A stretch of 6,298 nucleotides of DNA. It comes from an uncultured Eubacteriales bacterium (GTDB lineage Bacteria; Bacillota_A; Clostridia; Peptostreptococcales; Anaerovoracaceae). The DNA is taken from contig CACYHM010000060.1 of the NCBI GenBank assembly GCA_902774195.1, positions 1 through 6,298 of the forward strand, read 5' to 3'. This document shows positions 1 through 6,266 of this stretch, in pieces (the first letter of the stretch is position 1; the number at the start of each line of letters is the position of its first letter). The notes below the pieces were generated by a model. It had not been told where the DNA came from. It saw only the letters and a list, made by a program, of their open reading frames with translations, and did not search any database. Both the position numbers and the translations under genes were made by a program.

Positions 1-1148
1 CCGAGAAGAGAAGTGCTGATTATCCTGACTCCCGGCAGCTTTTCGAGTACGGAAGCTTCCGTGATCGTCCTTCCGAGGTCCTCCTTATTTATAACGACAA
101 GCATGTGGTCGGTGCTCATGCTCCTGATGAAGCTGATCACATTGTCGTCCTCTTCGTCCAGCTCCTGGCTGCCGTCGAGCACTATGATGAGAAGATCAGC
201 GCCGGCGATCTCCTTAGTAGTCCTTTCGATACCGATCCTTTCGACCTTGTCATCCGAATCGCGAAGGCCCGCAGTATCTATGAGCACTATAGGGACTCCG
301 CCAAGAGATGCGCTCTCCTCAACAGTATCGCGCGTCGTTCCGGGCACATCAGTCACGATGACCCTTCCTTCGCCGAGTATAGCGTTCATGAGAGAGCTCT
401 TGCCGGCATTTGGCTTGCCAACGATGACGACTCTTACGCCTTCTCTTGCGATCCTGCCTATAGACGCTGTGGACAGCAGCTCATCAACCTCCGAGAGTGT
501 CCATCTGAGCTGGCTTATGATCTCGCTGTATGCCCCGGAGTCATCGTCGTAGTCCTCGTCCGGATAGTCGATATCCACGGCCATCTGCGCGAGAACATCG
601 AGAAGTCCGCTTCTTATGCTTTGGATAGCTTCGCTAAGCCTTCCGGCTCTCTGTCCCTCAGCTATCTCGAGCGAAAGATCAGATTTCGCCTTTATGATGT
701 CTATAACGGCTTCGGCCTGAGAAAGGTCCATCTTTCCGTTCAGGAACGCGAGTTTTGTGAATTCGCCCGGATCAGCCATGCGTACTGCATAAGCTTCTCT
801 TCCTGTCTCTCCCTGATGCATCAGCTTTCCGTCGAGAGAAAGCACCGCGTCCAGTATCGACTTCAGCGAAACATTGCTTCCATGGCCCTGTATCTCGAGC
901 ATATCCTCTCCGGTGTACGAAGCAGGAGCCTTCATGTAAAGAAAGACCGCCTCATCGATGACCTCGGCATCTTTGTCCGAGCTGTCCCTGACGACCTTTC
1001 CGACGTAAGCGTGACGCGGTTCGATCTCTGAAGGACAGTCCCTCATGAGACACCTCATGATTCCTTCGCTCGCGGGTCCGCTGACCCTCACTATTCCTAT
1101 GCCGCCTTCGCCCGGCGCAGTTGATATGGCCGCTATGGTATCTGCCAT
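1..1148 (-). CDS. mnmE: MnmE (TrmE), tRNA uridine-34 modification GTPase, C-terminus cut off by window edge
   Basis: Partial gene with 382 codons visible and no stop before the left edge. With MnmG, MnmE installs the aminomethyl-type group at C5 of the wobble uridine of certain tRNAs, using a methylene-tetrahydrofolate carbon, in the cytoplasm. The N-terminal folate-binding domain opens MADTIAAISTAPGEGGIGIV and carries the family signatures SYTGEDMLEIQGHG (about 77-90) and PGEFTKLAFLNG (127-138). A helical domain follows. The inserted G domain shows G1 GKPNAGKS (244-251), G2 TTRD (271-274), G3 DTAG (291-294) and G4 NKED (354-357). Full-length family members are about 450-460 residues, so roughly 75-90 residues, including the C-terminal CxGK motif, are off-window. 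The start is the ATG at 1148-1146, preceded by GGAG about 8 bases upstream. A stretch near residues 106-122 looks longer than in the E. coli and Thermotoga proteins, and the usual FTKRAFLNG reads FTKLAFLNG. The gene is divergent from deoC, with no obvious functional link. The identification is secure. Confidence 0.97.
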   Translation of the reverse strand, partial: MADTIAAISTAPGEGGIGIVRVSGPASEGIMRCLMRDCPSEIEPRHAYVGKVVRDSSDKDAEVIDEAVFLYMKAPASYTGEDMLEIQGHGSNVSLKSILDAVLSLDGKLMHQGETGREAYAVRMADPGEFTKLAFLNGKMDLSQAEAVIDIIKAKSDLSLEIAEGQRAGRLSEAIQSIRSGLLDVLAQMAVDIDYPDEDYDDDSGAYSEIISQLRWTLSEVDELLSTASIGRIAREGVRVVIVGKPNAGKSSLMNAILGEGRVIVTDVPGTTRDTVEESASLGGVPIVLIDTAGLRDSDDKVERIGIERTTKEIAGADLLIIVLDGSQELDEEDDNVISFIRSMSTDHMLVVINKEDLGRTITEASVLEKLPGVRIISTSLL

Positions 1149-1155
1149 TTTTATT

Positions 1156-1161
1156 CTCCGT
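1156..1161 (-). promoter_or_regulatory. Ribosome binding site of mnmE
   Basis: The minus strand reads CGGAGAATAAAAATG, placing a GGAG core about 8 bases before the ATG. This supports the chosen mnmE start, which also begins exactly where MnmE homologues begin. Confidence 0.7.
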
Positions 1162-1209
1162 TTCTTGTCTTCTGTGCAGCTGATTCCGTAAGTGAAAGCC
1201 CTGCACCCG

Positions 1210-1225
1210 AATTACGCGTGTAATT
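1210..1225. repeat. Inverted repeat AATTAC-GCGT-GTAATT, possible operator
   Basis: There are perfect 6-bp arms around a 4-base centre, lying on the predicted mnmE transcription start and touching its -10 hexamer. A repressor bound here would block mnmE. The arms are short enough that one such dyad in a 175-bp gap is not statistically surprising, so an operator role is a guess. Confidence 0.3.
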
Positions 1226-1252
1226 GTATCACAATCTGCACATTGCTGTCGC
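1223..1252 (-). promoter_or_regulatory. Candidate mnmE promoter with extended -10
   Basis: On the minus strand, GCGACA (plus-strand 1247-1252) and TACAAT (1223-1228) are separated by 18 bases. The TACAAT is directly preceded by TGA (1229-1231), giving the extended -10 pattern TGnTAnAAT. The -35 matches TTGACA at four positions and the -10 matches TATAAT at five. Transcription would start near 1215, giving a leader of roughly 65-70 bases. This is motif inference only, but it is the best sigma-A-like promoter in the divergent region. Confidence 0.5.
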
Positions 1253-1255
1253 AAT
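1242..1255. repeat. Inverted repeat ATTGC-TGTC-GCAAT, possible operator
   Basis: There are perfect 5-bp arms around a 4-base centre. The dyad overlaps the candidate mnmE -35 and the weak deoC -35 (TTGCTG), so it sits where a regulator of either divergent gene could act. Its centre is 31 bp, about three helical turns, from the centre of the dyad at 1210-1225. No known operator consensus is matched with confidence, and chance is possible. Confidence 0.3.
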
Positions 1256-1278
1256 CGGTAAACAATATGTAGTAGAAT
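1243..1278 (+). promoter_or_regulatory. Candidate promoter region of the deoC-udp-deoB operon
   Basis: The operon needs a promoter in the 175-base divergent gap, but no strong one is visible. TTGCTG (1243-1248) lies 17 bases from TATGTA (1266-1271), a weak pair. A better -10-like hexamer, TAGAAT (1273-1278), has no -35 at 16-18 bases. An activator or a non-consensus promoter would fit inducible nucleoside catabolism, but this is inference. Confidence 0.3.
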
Positions 1279-1308
1279 ATCTATGTAGGTAAACTGCAGA
1301 ACAAGCAA

Positions 1309-1315
1309 AAAGGAG
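1309..1315 (+). promoter_or_regulatory. Ribosome binding site of deoC
   Basis: AAAGGAG lies 8 bases before the ATG at 1324, a strong site that fixes the deoC start. Confidence 0.85.
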
Positions 1316-1323
1316 CGATTCTA

Positions 1324-1983
1324 ATGGAGACTAAAGACATTCTGAAATACTGCGATCATACCCTTCTCGCGCAGACTGCGACATGGGACGACATCAAGGC
1401 ACTCATTGACGACGGCATGAAGTACGAGACCGCAAGCGTCTGCATCCCTCCTTCATACGTCGCACAGGCCAAGGCCTACTCGGGCGGCAGACTTCCGATC
1501 TGCACAGTCATCGGTTTTCCGAACGGATATAATACGACGGCTGTAAAGGCCTTCGAAACGAGCGACGCACTCGACAACGGAGCAGACGAGATCGACATGG
1601 TCGTCAACATCGGCTGGGTCAAGGACAAAAAGTGGGAAGCTATCGAAGAAGAGATCCGCACGCTCAAGGACATCTGCGAAGATCATATCCTCAAGGTCAT
1701 CATCGAGACATGCATGCTGACAGAAGAAGAGAAAGTGAAGCTCTGTGAGATCGTTACGCTCGCAGGTGCAGACTTCATCAAGACTTCGACAGGCTTCGGA
1801 GGAGGCGGCGCAACACTTGACGATGTGAAGCTTATGGTAAAGAACGTCGGCAAAGACGTAAAAGTCAAAGCTTCCGGCGGTATCAGCGGGCTGGATGACG
1901 CGGCTGAATTCCTGAAGATCGGAGCACAGCGCCTCGGAACCAGCAAGGTCGTAAAGGCCGCTAAAGCAGCAGAAGGAAAGTAA
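1324..1983 (+). CDS. deoC: Deoxyribose-phosphate aldolase (DeoC)
   Basis: This 219-residue cytoplasmic class I aldolase cleaves 2-deoxyribose-5-phosphate to glyceraldehyde-3-phosphate and acetaldehyde, the last step of deoxynucleoside sugar catabolism. The length matches the short bacterial DeoC group (about 215-225 residues; the E. coli protein is about 259). Visible signatures are the N-terminal CDHTLL (10-15), VIGFPNGYN (62-70) and [11 protein letters not shown] (87-97), whose Asp91 corresponds to the proton-relay Asp102 of E. coli. FIKTSTGFG (151-159) carries the Schiff-base lysine, Lys153, and VKASGGI (181-187) carries the second active-site lysine, Lys182. All catalytic residues are present, so the enzyme should be active. 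It is the first gene of the operon with udp and deoB, followed by a 70-base A-rich gap before udp. The identification is secure. Confidence 0.98.
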   Translation: METKDILKYCDHTLLAQTATWDDIKALIDDGMKYETASVCIPPSYVAQAKAYSGGRLPICTVIGFPNGYNTTAVKAFETSDALDNGADEIDMVVNIGWVKDKKWEAIEEEIRTLKDICEDHILKVIIETCMLTEEEKVKLCEIVTLAGADFIKTSTGFGGGGATLDDVKLMVKNVGKDVKVKASGGISGLDDAAEFLKIGAQRLGTSKVVKAAKAAEGK

Positions 1984-2053
1984 AAACGTAATAAAGTAAC
2001 AAGATTTATAATAAAGTTAAAACAAGAAGCAAGATAAATACAAGGAGCACATT
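1984..2053 (+). other. A-rich deoC-udp gap with a 9-bp direct repeat and a TATAAT hexamer
   Basis: This 70-base gap is strikingly A-rich compared with the flanking genes. It contains TAATAAAGT twice (1989-1997 and 2009-2017, exactly 20 bp apart) and a consensus TATAAT at 2007-2012. No -35 element is found at 16-18 bases and there is no TG extension, so an internal promoter is only possible. No hairpin terminator is seen, so read-through from deoC into udp is expected. Confidence 0.35.
2042..2047 (+). promoter_or_regulatory. Ribosome binding site of udp
   Basis: AAGGAG lies 6 bases before the ATG at 2054, supporting that start. Confidence 0.8.
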
Positions 2054-2863
2054 ATGGTAGATTACACAGAAGGAGCCGGTTATCAGTATCACGTAGGACT
2101 GAAGCCTGGAGATGTAGGTGAGTATGTCATCCTGCCGGGCGACCCTCACAGGGTCCCGAAGATCGCGGCCTACTTCGACGATGCAAAGAAGATCGCCGAC
2201 AGCCGTGAGTATGTAACTTATACGGGCTATCTTGACGGCGTCAAGGTCAGCTGCACGAGTACCGGAGTTGGCGGACCGTCCGCATCTATCGCTCTCGAAG
2301 AGGTCGCCAATGTAGGCGGCAAGACCTTCATCAGGGTCGGCACCTGCGGCGGCATGGACGTCAACGTCAAGGGCGGAGACATCGTGGTCGCGACAGGAGC
2401 AGTCCGCATGGACGGTACTTCAAAGGAGTACGCTCCTATCGAATATCCTGCAGTTCCTGATGTCGATGTCGCAGCTTCGCTCGTCAGGGCAGCACGCAAG
2501 CTGAAGTACCCGTTCCACCAGGGAGTCGTGCAGTGCAAAGACGCATTCTACGGACAGCACATGCCTGAAGCCCTTCCTAACAGCTACGAGCTTCTGAACA
2601 AATGGCAGGCGTGGCTCCGCCTCGGATGCAAGGCTTCTGAAATGGAATCAGCGACACTGTTCATAGTCGGAGCATACCGCAAGGTGAGAGTCGGCTCGGT
2701 CTTCCTGGTCGTAGCCAATCAGGAAAGAGAAAAGCTCGGCCTTCCGAACAAGCAGGAGCATGACACCGACAAGGCGATCAGGGTCGCGATCGAAGCGATC
2801 CGCATGATGATAAAGGAAGACAAGGAAAGAGAAAAAGAAGCCCCGGAGAGTGAAGGTAAGTAA
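2054..2863 (+). CDS. udp: Uridine phosphorylase-type nucleoside phosphorylase (Udp)
   Basis: This 269-residue cytoplasmic enzyme of the NP-I family catalyses reversible phosphorolysis of a pyrimidine nucleoside to base plus (deoxy)ribose-1-phosphate. It follows E. coli Udp along its length: LPGDPHRV (27-34, phosphate-binding Arg33), REYVTYTG (51-58, Arg51 matching E. coli Arg48), STGVGGPS (69-76), FIRVGTCGG (92-100, phosphate-binding Arg94) and ASEMESATL (194-202), which binds ribose. The uracil-recognition loop reads FYGQHMPE (165-172). The glutamine corresponding to E. coli Gln166 is kept, but the Arg168 position appears to be Met170. This resembles a GQH-type loop I recall from Clostridia homologues, so exact base specificity is uncertain. 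Acceptance of thymidine or deoxyuridine would make sense beside deoC. About 15 C-terminal residues are highly charged ([16 protein letters not shown]) and probably lie outside the fold. The stop is one base before the deoB start, indicating translational coupling. Confidence 0.92.
   Translation: MVDYTEGAGYQYHVGLKPGDVGEYVILPGDPHRVPKIAAYFDDAKKIADSREYVTYTGYLDGVKVSCTSTGVGGPSASIALEEVANVGGKTFIRVGTCGGMDVNVKGGDIVVATGAVRMDGTSKEYAPIEYPAVPDVDVAASLVRAARKLKYPFHQGVVQCKDAFYGQHMPEALPNSYELLNKWQAWLRLGCKASEMESATLFIVGAYRKVRVGSVFLVVANQEREKLGLPNKQEHDTDKAIRVAIEAIRMMIKEDKEREKEAPESEGK
2852..2857 (+). promoter_or_regulatory. Ribosome binding site that decides the deoB start
   Basis: GAAGGT, inside the last codons of udp, lies 7 bases before the ATG at 2865. 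This favours that ATG over an in-frame GTG at 2850, which would add five residues (MKVSN) not expected before the conserved N-terminal strand. Confidence 0.55.
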
Positions 2864-2864
2864 T

Positions 2865-4031
2865 ATGAGCAAGAGAGTATTCTGGATAGTGCTCGACAGC
2901 GCCGGCATAGGCGGAGCTCCTGATGCTGCGGATTTCGGCGACAAGGGAGCTGATACATTCGGCACATGCTATAAGAGCGGTAAGCTGAAAGTTCCTTTCA
3001 TGGAGAAGATGGGCCTCAGAAACATCGCCGGCACATCCTTCTTCGATCCGAAGAAAGATGTCGACGGCTGCTTCTGCCGCATGCACGAGAAATCCCGCGG
3101 CAAGGATACGACAGTAGGCCACTGGGAGATGGCCGGCATGGTATCGCCTAAGCCTCTTCCTACATATCCGGACGGCTTCCCTCAGGAGGTCCTCGACAAG
3201 CTCAGCGAAGCGACGGGCAGAGGCATACTCTGCAACAAGCCATACTCGGGCACGGATGTGATAAGGGATTACGGAAAGCAGCACGTTGAGACGGGCGATC
3301 TGATCGTATACACGAGCGCCGACAGCGTTCTGCAGATCGCGGCCCACGAGGCTGTCGTGCCGATCGAAGAGCTGTACGAGATCTGCCACAAGGCGAGAGA
3401 GATCATGCAGGGCGAACACGGAGTCGGCCGCATAATCGCAAGGCCGTTCGAAGGAGAGTGGCCGTACCAAAGAACAGTGAGACGTCACGACTACAGCCTG
3501 CAGCCTCCGCGCGAGACAGTTCTCGATGCGCTCAAGGCAGAGGGCTTTGTAACTGTCGGCGTAGGCAAGATCTACGATATCTTTGCCGGCAAGAGCGTGA
3601 TGTTCAGCTATTCGAACAACGGCAATGTCGCAAACATGGAAAGGACCATCGACATAGCGGATGCGGATTTCGAAGGAGTCTGCTACGTGAACCTCGTGGA
3701 CACCGACATGATATACGGGCACAGAAGAGACATCCCGGGATATACAGAGGCTCTGAGCACAGCCGACAGACAGTTCGGCGAGCTCATGGAAAAGATGAGA
3801 CCTGAAGATATCCTGATGGTCACAGCGGACCACGGCTGCGATCCCGGCTACAGCGGAACGGACCACACAAGGGAGGATGTAATGTGCCTCATCTGGGGAC
3901 CTTCGCTGAAGAAGGGCGTCGACCTCGGAACAAAGGACACATTCGCCGACATGGCAGCAACGATCGCCGACTACTTCGGCATGGGCTACCGCGGCGACGG
4001 AGAATCGTTCCTGGCGGACATTCTGGAATAA
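2865..4031 (+). CDS. deoB: Phosphopentomutase (DeoB)
   Basis: This 388-residue cytoplasmic enzyme of the alkaline phosphatase superfamily interconverts (deoxy)ribose-1-phosphate and the 5-phosphate using two manganese ions. That links the phosphorylase to DeoC and the pentose phosphate pathway. The length is normal (about 390-405). The N-terminus VLDSAGIGGAPDAADFGD (9-26) contains metal ligand Asp11. KDTTVGHWE (80-88) contains Thr82, equivalent to the phosphorylated Thr85 of the Bacillus cereus enzyme. YTSADSVLQIAAHE (149-162) and IARPFEGE (191-198) are conserved substrate-cap segments. The remaining metal ligands are Asp281 and His286 in DMIYGHRRD, Asp322 and His323 in TADHG, and His334 in GTDHTRE. 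All key residues are intact. The start is taken at the ATG one base after the udp stop. It is the last gene of the operon, followed by a terminator. Confidence 0.98.
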   Translation: MSKRVFWIVLDSAGIGGAPDAADFGDKGADTFGTCYKSGKLKVPFMEKMGLRNIAGTSFFDPKKDVDGCFCRMHEKSRGKDTTVGHWEMAGMVSPKPLPTYPDGFPQEVLDKLSEATGRGILCNKPYSGTDVIRDYGKQHVETGDLIVYTSADSVLQIAAHEAVVPIEELYEICHKAREIMQGEHGVGRIIARPFEGEWPYQRTVRRHDYSLQPPRETVLDALKAEGFVTVGVGKIYDIFAGKSVMFSYSNNGNVANMERTIDIADADFEGVCYVNLVDTDMIYGHRRDIPGYTEALSTADRQFGELMEKMRPEDILMVTADHGCDPGYSGTDHTREDVMCLIWGPSLKKGVDLGTKDTFADMAATIADYFGMGYRGDGESFLADILE

Positions 4032-4061
4032 AAAAGTTACTTAACAGTATTACATCATATT

Positions 4062-4090
4062 AAAGGCGGGTGCCGGAGCATCCGCCTTTT
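4062..4090 (+). terminator. Rho-independent terminator of the deoC-udp-deoB operon
   Basis: A 12-bp stem (4062-4073 with 4078-4089) contains one G-U pair and a CGGA loop. The stem is GC-rich in the middle, starts with AAAGGCGG and ends with CCGCCTTTT, followed by GAATTGTTTT. It lies 30 bases after the deoB stop. On the minus strand the same hairpin is followed by TTTAATATG, so it could also act, more weakly, on the convergent transporter operon. Confidence 0.88.
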
Positions 4091-4158
4091 GAATTGTTTT
4101 GATCCGTTCGATCTGGATCGTGATGATCCAAACGCTTTGTTCCCTATCAGAACAGCTT

Positions 4159-5100
4159 TTACCTCATTCCCTTGTCGTACGGTATTCCTTCTGCCTTCGG
4201 CGCCTTGGACGTCTTGGATGTGAATGCCAGGACGATCAGCGAGATGATGTAAGGCAGCATGTTGTAGACCGTGCTCGGAATGTGCATCGCTGCAAGGAAT
4301 CCGATACCGGTGTATACGTTCGACAGTGCGCGGAAGAGTCCGAAGAGAACAGCCGCGCCCGCGATCCTGGTCGGCTTCCACTGACCGAAGATCATTACGG
4401 CAAGAGCGAGGAAGCCGAAGCCCGCAACGCCCATGTCGAACTTCCACTCGGATACTCCGGCCGTGATGTACACGATACCGCCGAGTCCGCCGAGGAATCC
4501 GGAGATCAGCACGCCGGCCCAGCGCATCTTGTATACATTGATGCCGACGGAGTCCGCCGCCTGTGGATTCTCACCGCAGGCCATGAGCCTGAGTCCGAAT
4601 CTGGTCTTGTAGAGCAGCACGTACGATACGATCAGCAGTACCACAGCCATGACCATGAACCAGCTGAACTCGAACTTGCCGAAGTACTTCAGGAAAGCTT
4701 TCTTCTCCTGGATGTACTGTATCGAGCTCGATACGTTGTCAGGGTTGATCGATGTGTTCATCGCTCTGACGAATACGCTGGCTGCCGCAGTGGCGAGCAG
4801 GTTCATCGCGGTACCGATCAGAGTCTGGTCTGCCTTGAAGTTGATGCTTGCAACGGCGAGCAGGCAGCTGAAGAGCATGCCCAGCAGTATCGCCGCGAGA
4901 GTCGTCGCAACTACGATCACGAACGGTGATGTCCCCGGCTTGAGGAAGAACATAGTCACCGCTCCGCCGAGGGCTCCCATTACCATGATGCCCTCAAGAC
5001 CCAGGTTTATGACGCCCGAGTGTTCAGAGAAGCATCCGCCGAGCGCCACCAGGCACAGAACCGAGGCGAATATAATAGTGTATTGAAGCAATAATACCAT
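4159..5100 (-). CDS. nupQ: Nucleoside ABC importer permease, NupQ/YufQ type
   Basis: This 313-residue integral membrane protein is one of two different permease subunits of a BMP-family nucleoside importer (BPD_transp_2 fold, as in Bacillus subtilis NupNOPQ, which takes up guanosine and other nucleosides). The family signature EHSGVINLGLEGIMVMGA (26-43) is clear. Hydrophobic segments lie at about 3-22, 33-52, 59-83, 94-111, 146-164, 194-212, 226-255 and 277-293. The loop FGLRLMACGENPQAADSVGI (168-187) is the likely contact for the ATPase subunit. Length fits NupQ-like proteins (about 310-320). The start codon overlaps the stop of the preceding permease by one base (TAATG), with a near-perfect AAGGAGGTGA at 5107-5116, so the two subunits should be made together. 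The substrate is inferred from family and from the convergent nucleoside catabolic operon; the exact nucleosides carried are unknown. It is the last gene of its operon. Confidence 0.9.
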   Translation of the reverse strand: MVLLLQYTIIFASVLCLVALGGCFSEHSGVINLGLEGIMVMGALGGAVTMFFLKPGTSPFVIVVATTLAAILLGMLFSCLLAVASINFKADQTLIGTAMNLLATAAASVFVRAMNTSINPDNVSSSIQYIQEKKAFLKYFGKFEFSWFMVMAVVLLIVSYVLLYKTRFGLRLMACGENPQAADSVGINVYKMRWAGVLISGFLGGLGGIVYITAGVSEWKFDMGVAGFGFLALAVMIFGQWKPTRIAGAAVLFGLFRALSNVYTGIGFLAAMHIPSTVYNMLPYIISLIVLAFTSKTSKAPKAEGIPYDKGMR

Positions 5101-6266
5101 TACTTGTCACCTCCTTCTTTCTTGGCCGCAGCGCCGTCGATGACTGTACCGTCAACTTTCGAGACCTCTTTGGATTCTCTCTTTCTGATCCAGTTGTTGA
5201 GCGCGAACTTGAAGAAGAGTACGAATCCGCACAGATAGATGATGATCGCCGAGATCAGGTCAGATATCTGCGAAGGATATACCGACTTGTTGATAAGCGC
5301 TCCGCCGTCCGTGATGGACTGGATGAAGAACGATGCGAAGATCGTCCCGATCGGATGCAGTCCTCCGAGGAAGGTAGCCGCGATGCCGTTGAATCCCATG
5401 CCAGGCACGGAAGTCTGTGTCGTCGACCATTCCTGATATCCCGTGAGGAAGAGGAATGCGGCTCCGACTCCGGCGAGAGCTCCGCCGATAGCGAGAGTGA
5501 TGATGATGTTCTGCTTTTCCTTCATGCCGGCGTATTTTGCCGCTTCCTTGTTGAAACCGGTGGCTCTGAGCTCGTATCCGAATTTCGTCTTGGTCAGGAT
5601 GACCCAGATCAGGATAGCGAAGAGTATCGACAGAGGAATAGCCAATGTTACTGTCGAGTTGTTGGCGAAGAGCGTGTTGAGTCCCGCGTTCGGGATCAGA
5701 GCCTTCTTGCCGTGCATGCTGAGCTTCAGCGTGTACGGGCTCGCCGGGTCTTTGACGCTCTTGCTCGACAGTACCATGTTGGTCAGGTAAAGCATTACCC
5801 AGTTGAGCATGATGCCCGAGATAACTTCGTTGACGTTCTGGTATGCCTTGAGGAAACCGGAGATAGCTCCGACAACAGCTCCAGCTATGGCCGCGAGCAG
5901 CAGGCATACGATCCAGTTGCACTGCCATGCGAGCGCTGCGTAAAGGCCGATGCACGCGCCGGCTTCGTACTGGCCGGGAGCTCCGATATTGAAGAGTCCT
6001 ACCTTGTAGCAGAAGCAGATCGAGAGCGCGCACATGAGAAGCGGCGCAGTCTTTGCAAGCGTGTTGCCCAGGGCCTTTGCCCTTGCCATCGAGCTGGATC
6101 TGGTCAGGAAGTTCAGGATGATAGTCTTGATGGCTTCACCCGCTCCTGCCGGATTGATCAGCAGCAGCACGATGTATCCGATCAGCAGTCCGAGGATGAT
6201 ACATACCAGGGAGGTAAGTATCGCCTGGAAGGACGGATTCTTGATGAGACTTTTCTTCTCTTCCAT
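5100..6266 (-). CDS. nupP: Nucleoside ABC importer permease, NupP/YufP type
   Basis: This 388-residue membrane protein is the partner permease of the NupQ-like subunit. The YufP/NupP signature CYKVGLFNIGAPGQYEAGA (86-104) is followed by NEVISGIMLNWVMLYLTN (146-163). Hydrophobic segments lie at about 16-37, 72-86, 103-137, 147-166, 206-225, 253-275, 291-318 and 335-355. The cytoplasmic loop FGYELRATGFNKEAAKYAGM (229-248) is the probable ATPase-contact helix region and parallels the loop of the partner. A hydrophilic C-terminal tail of about 30 residues (from RKRESKEVSK) makes it somewhat longer than B. subtilis NupP (about 350). The N-terminus MEEKKSLIKNPSF is basic and cytoplasmic. The start ATG has AAGGAGG upstream and overlaps the stop of the preceding frame in TAATG. 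Gene order (probable ATPase, this permease, NupQ-like permease) matches nupO-nupP-nupQ. Confidence 0.9.
   Translation of the reverse strand: MEEKKSLIKNPSFQAILTSLVCIILGLLIGYIVLLLINPAGAGEAIKTIILNFLTRSSSMARAKALGNTLAKTAPLLMCALSICFCYKVGLFNIGAPGQYEAGACIGLYAALAWQCNWIVCLLLAAIAGAVVGAISGFLKAYQNVNEVISGIMLNWVMLYLTNMVLSSKSVKDPASPYTLKLSMHGKKALIPNAGLNTLFANNSTVTLAIPLSILFAILIWVILTKTKFGYELRATGFNKEAAKYAGMKEKQNIIITLAIGGALAGVGAAFLFLTGYQEWSTTQTSVPGMGFNGIAATFLGGLHPIGTIFASFFIQSITDGGALINKSVYPSQISDLISAIIIYLCGFVLFFKFALNNWIRKRESKEVSKVDGTVIDGAAAKKEGGDK
5107..5116 (-). promoter_or_regulatory. Very strong ribosome binding site for the nupQ-like gene, inside the upstream gene
   Basis: The minus strand reads AAGGAGGTGA 6 bases before the ATG, a near-complete complement of the 16S rRNA 3' end. 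It lies within the last codons of the preceding permease. It supports the start at 5100 and high, coupled translation. Confidence 0.85.

Noticed and set aside
105..1031. Long plus-strand open frames across the left end (13-552 and 105-1031)
   Set aside because: They lie antisense to mnmE, whose protein has every expected motif. Their translations are low-complexity serine-rich or unlike any family, with no ribosome binding site.
1193..1206. Catabolite-response-element-like TGAAAGCCCTGCAC in the mnmE leader
   Set aside because: It has about four mismatches to the cre consensus, lacks the central CG and sits on the mnmE side of the promoter.
1174..1206. GTGCAG/CTGCAC pair that could form a hairpin in the mnmE leader
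   Set aside because: It is only six base pairs with a 21-base loop and no extension. It is not a recognisable riboswitch or attenuator.
2850..2867. GTG at 2850 as the deoB start
   Set aside because: It would add five non-conserved residues and overlap udp. The ATG at 2865 has a spaced GAAGGT and matches the family N-terminus.
2778..3866. A 362-codon minus-strand frame over udp and deoB
   Set aside because: It is antisense to two secure genes. The translation resembles no family and the open frame is explained by codon bias of the sense strand.
4099..4929. A 276-codon plus-strand frame opposite the nupQ-like gene
   Set aside because: The product is extremely charged and histidine- and glutamate-rich with no domain. 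It is a shadow of the transmembrane gene on the other strand.
5260..6033. A 257-codon minus-strand frame inside the nupP-like gene
   Set aside because: It is an alternative frame of the same strand, arginine- and histidine-rich. The overlapping frame has clear permease motifs and a good start.
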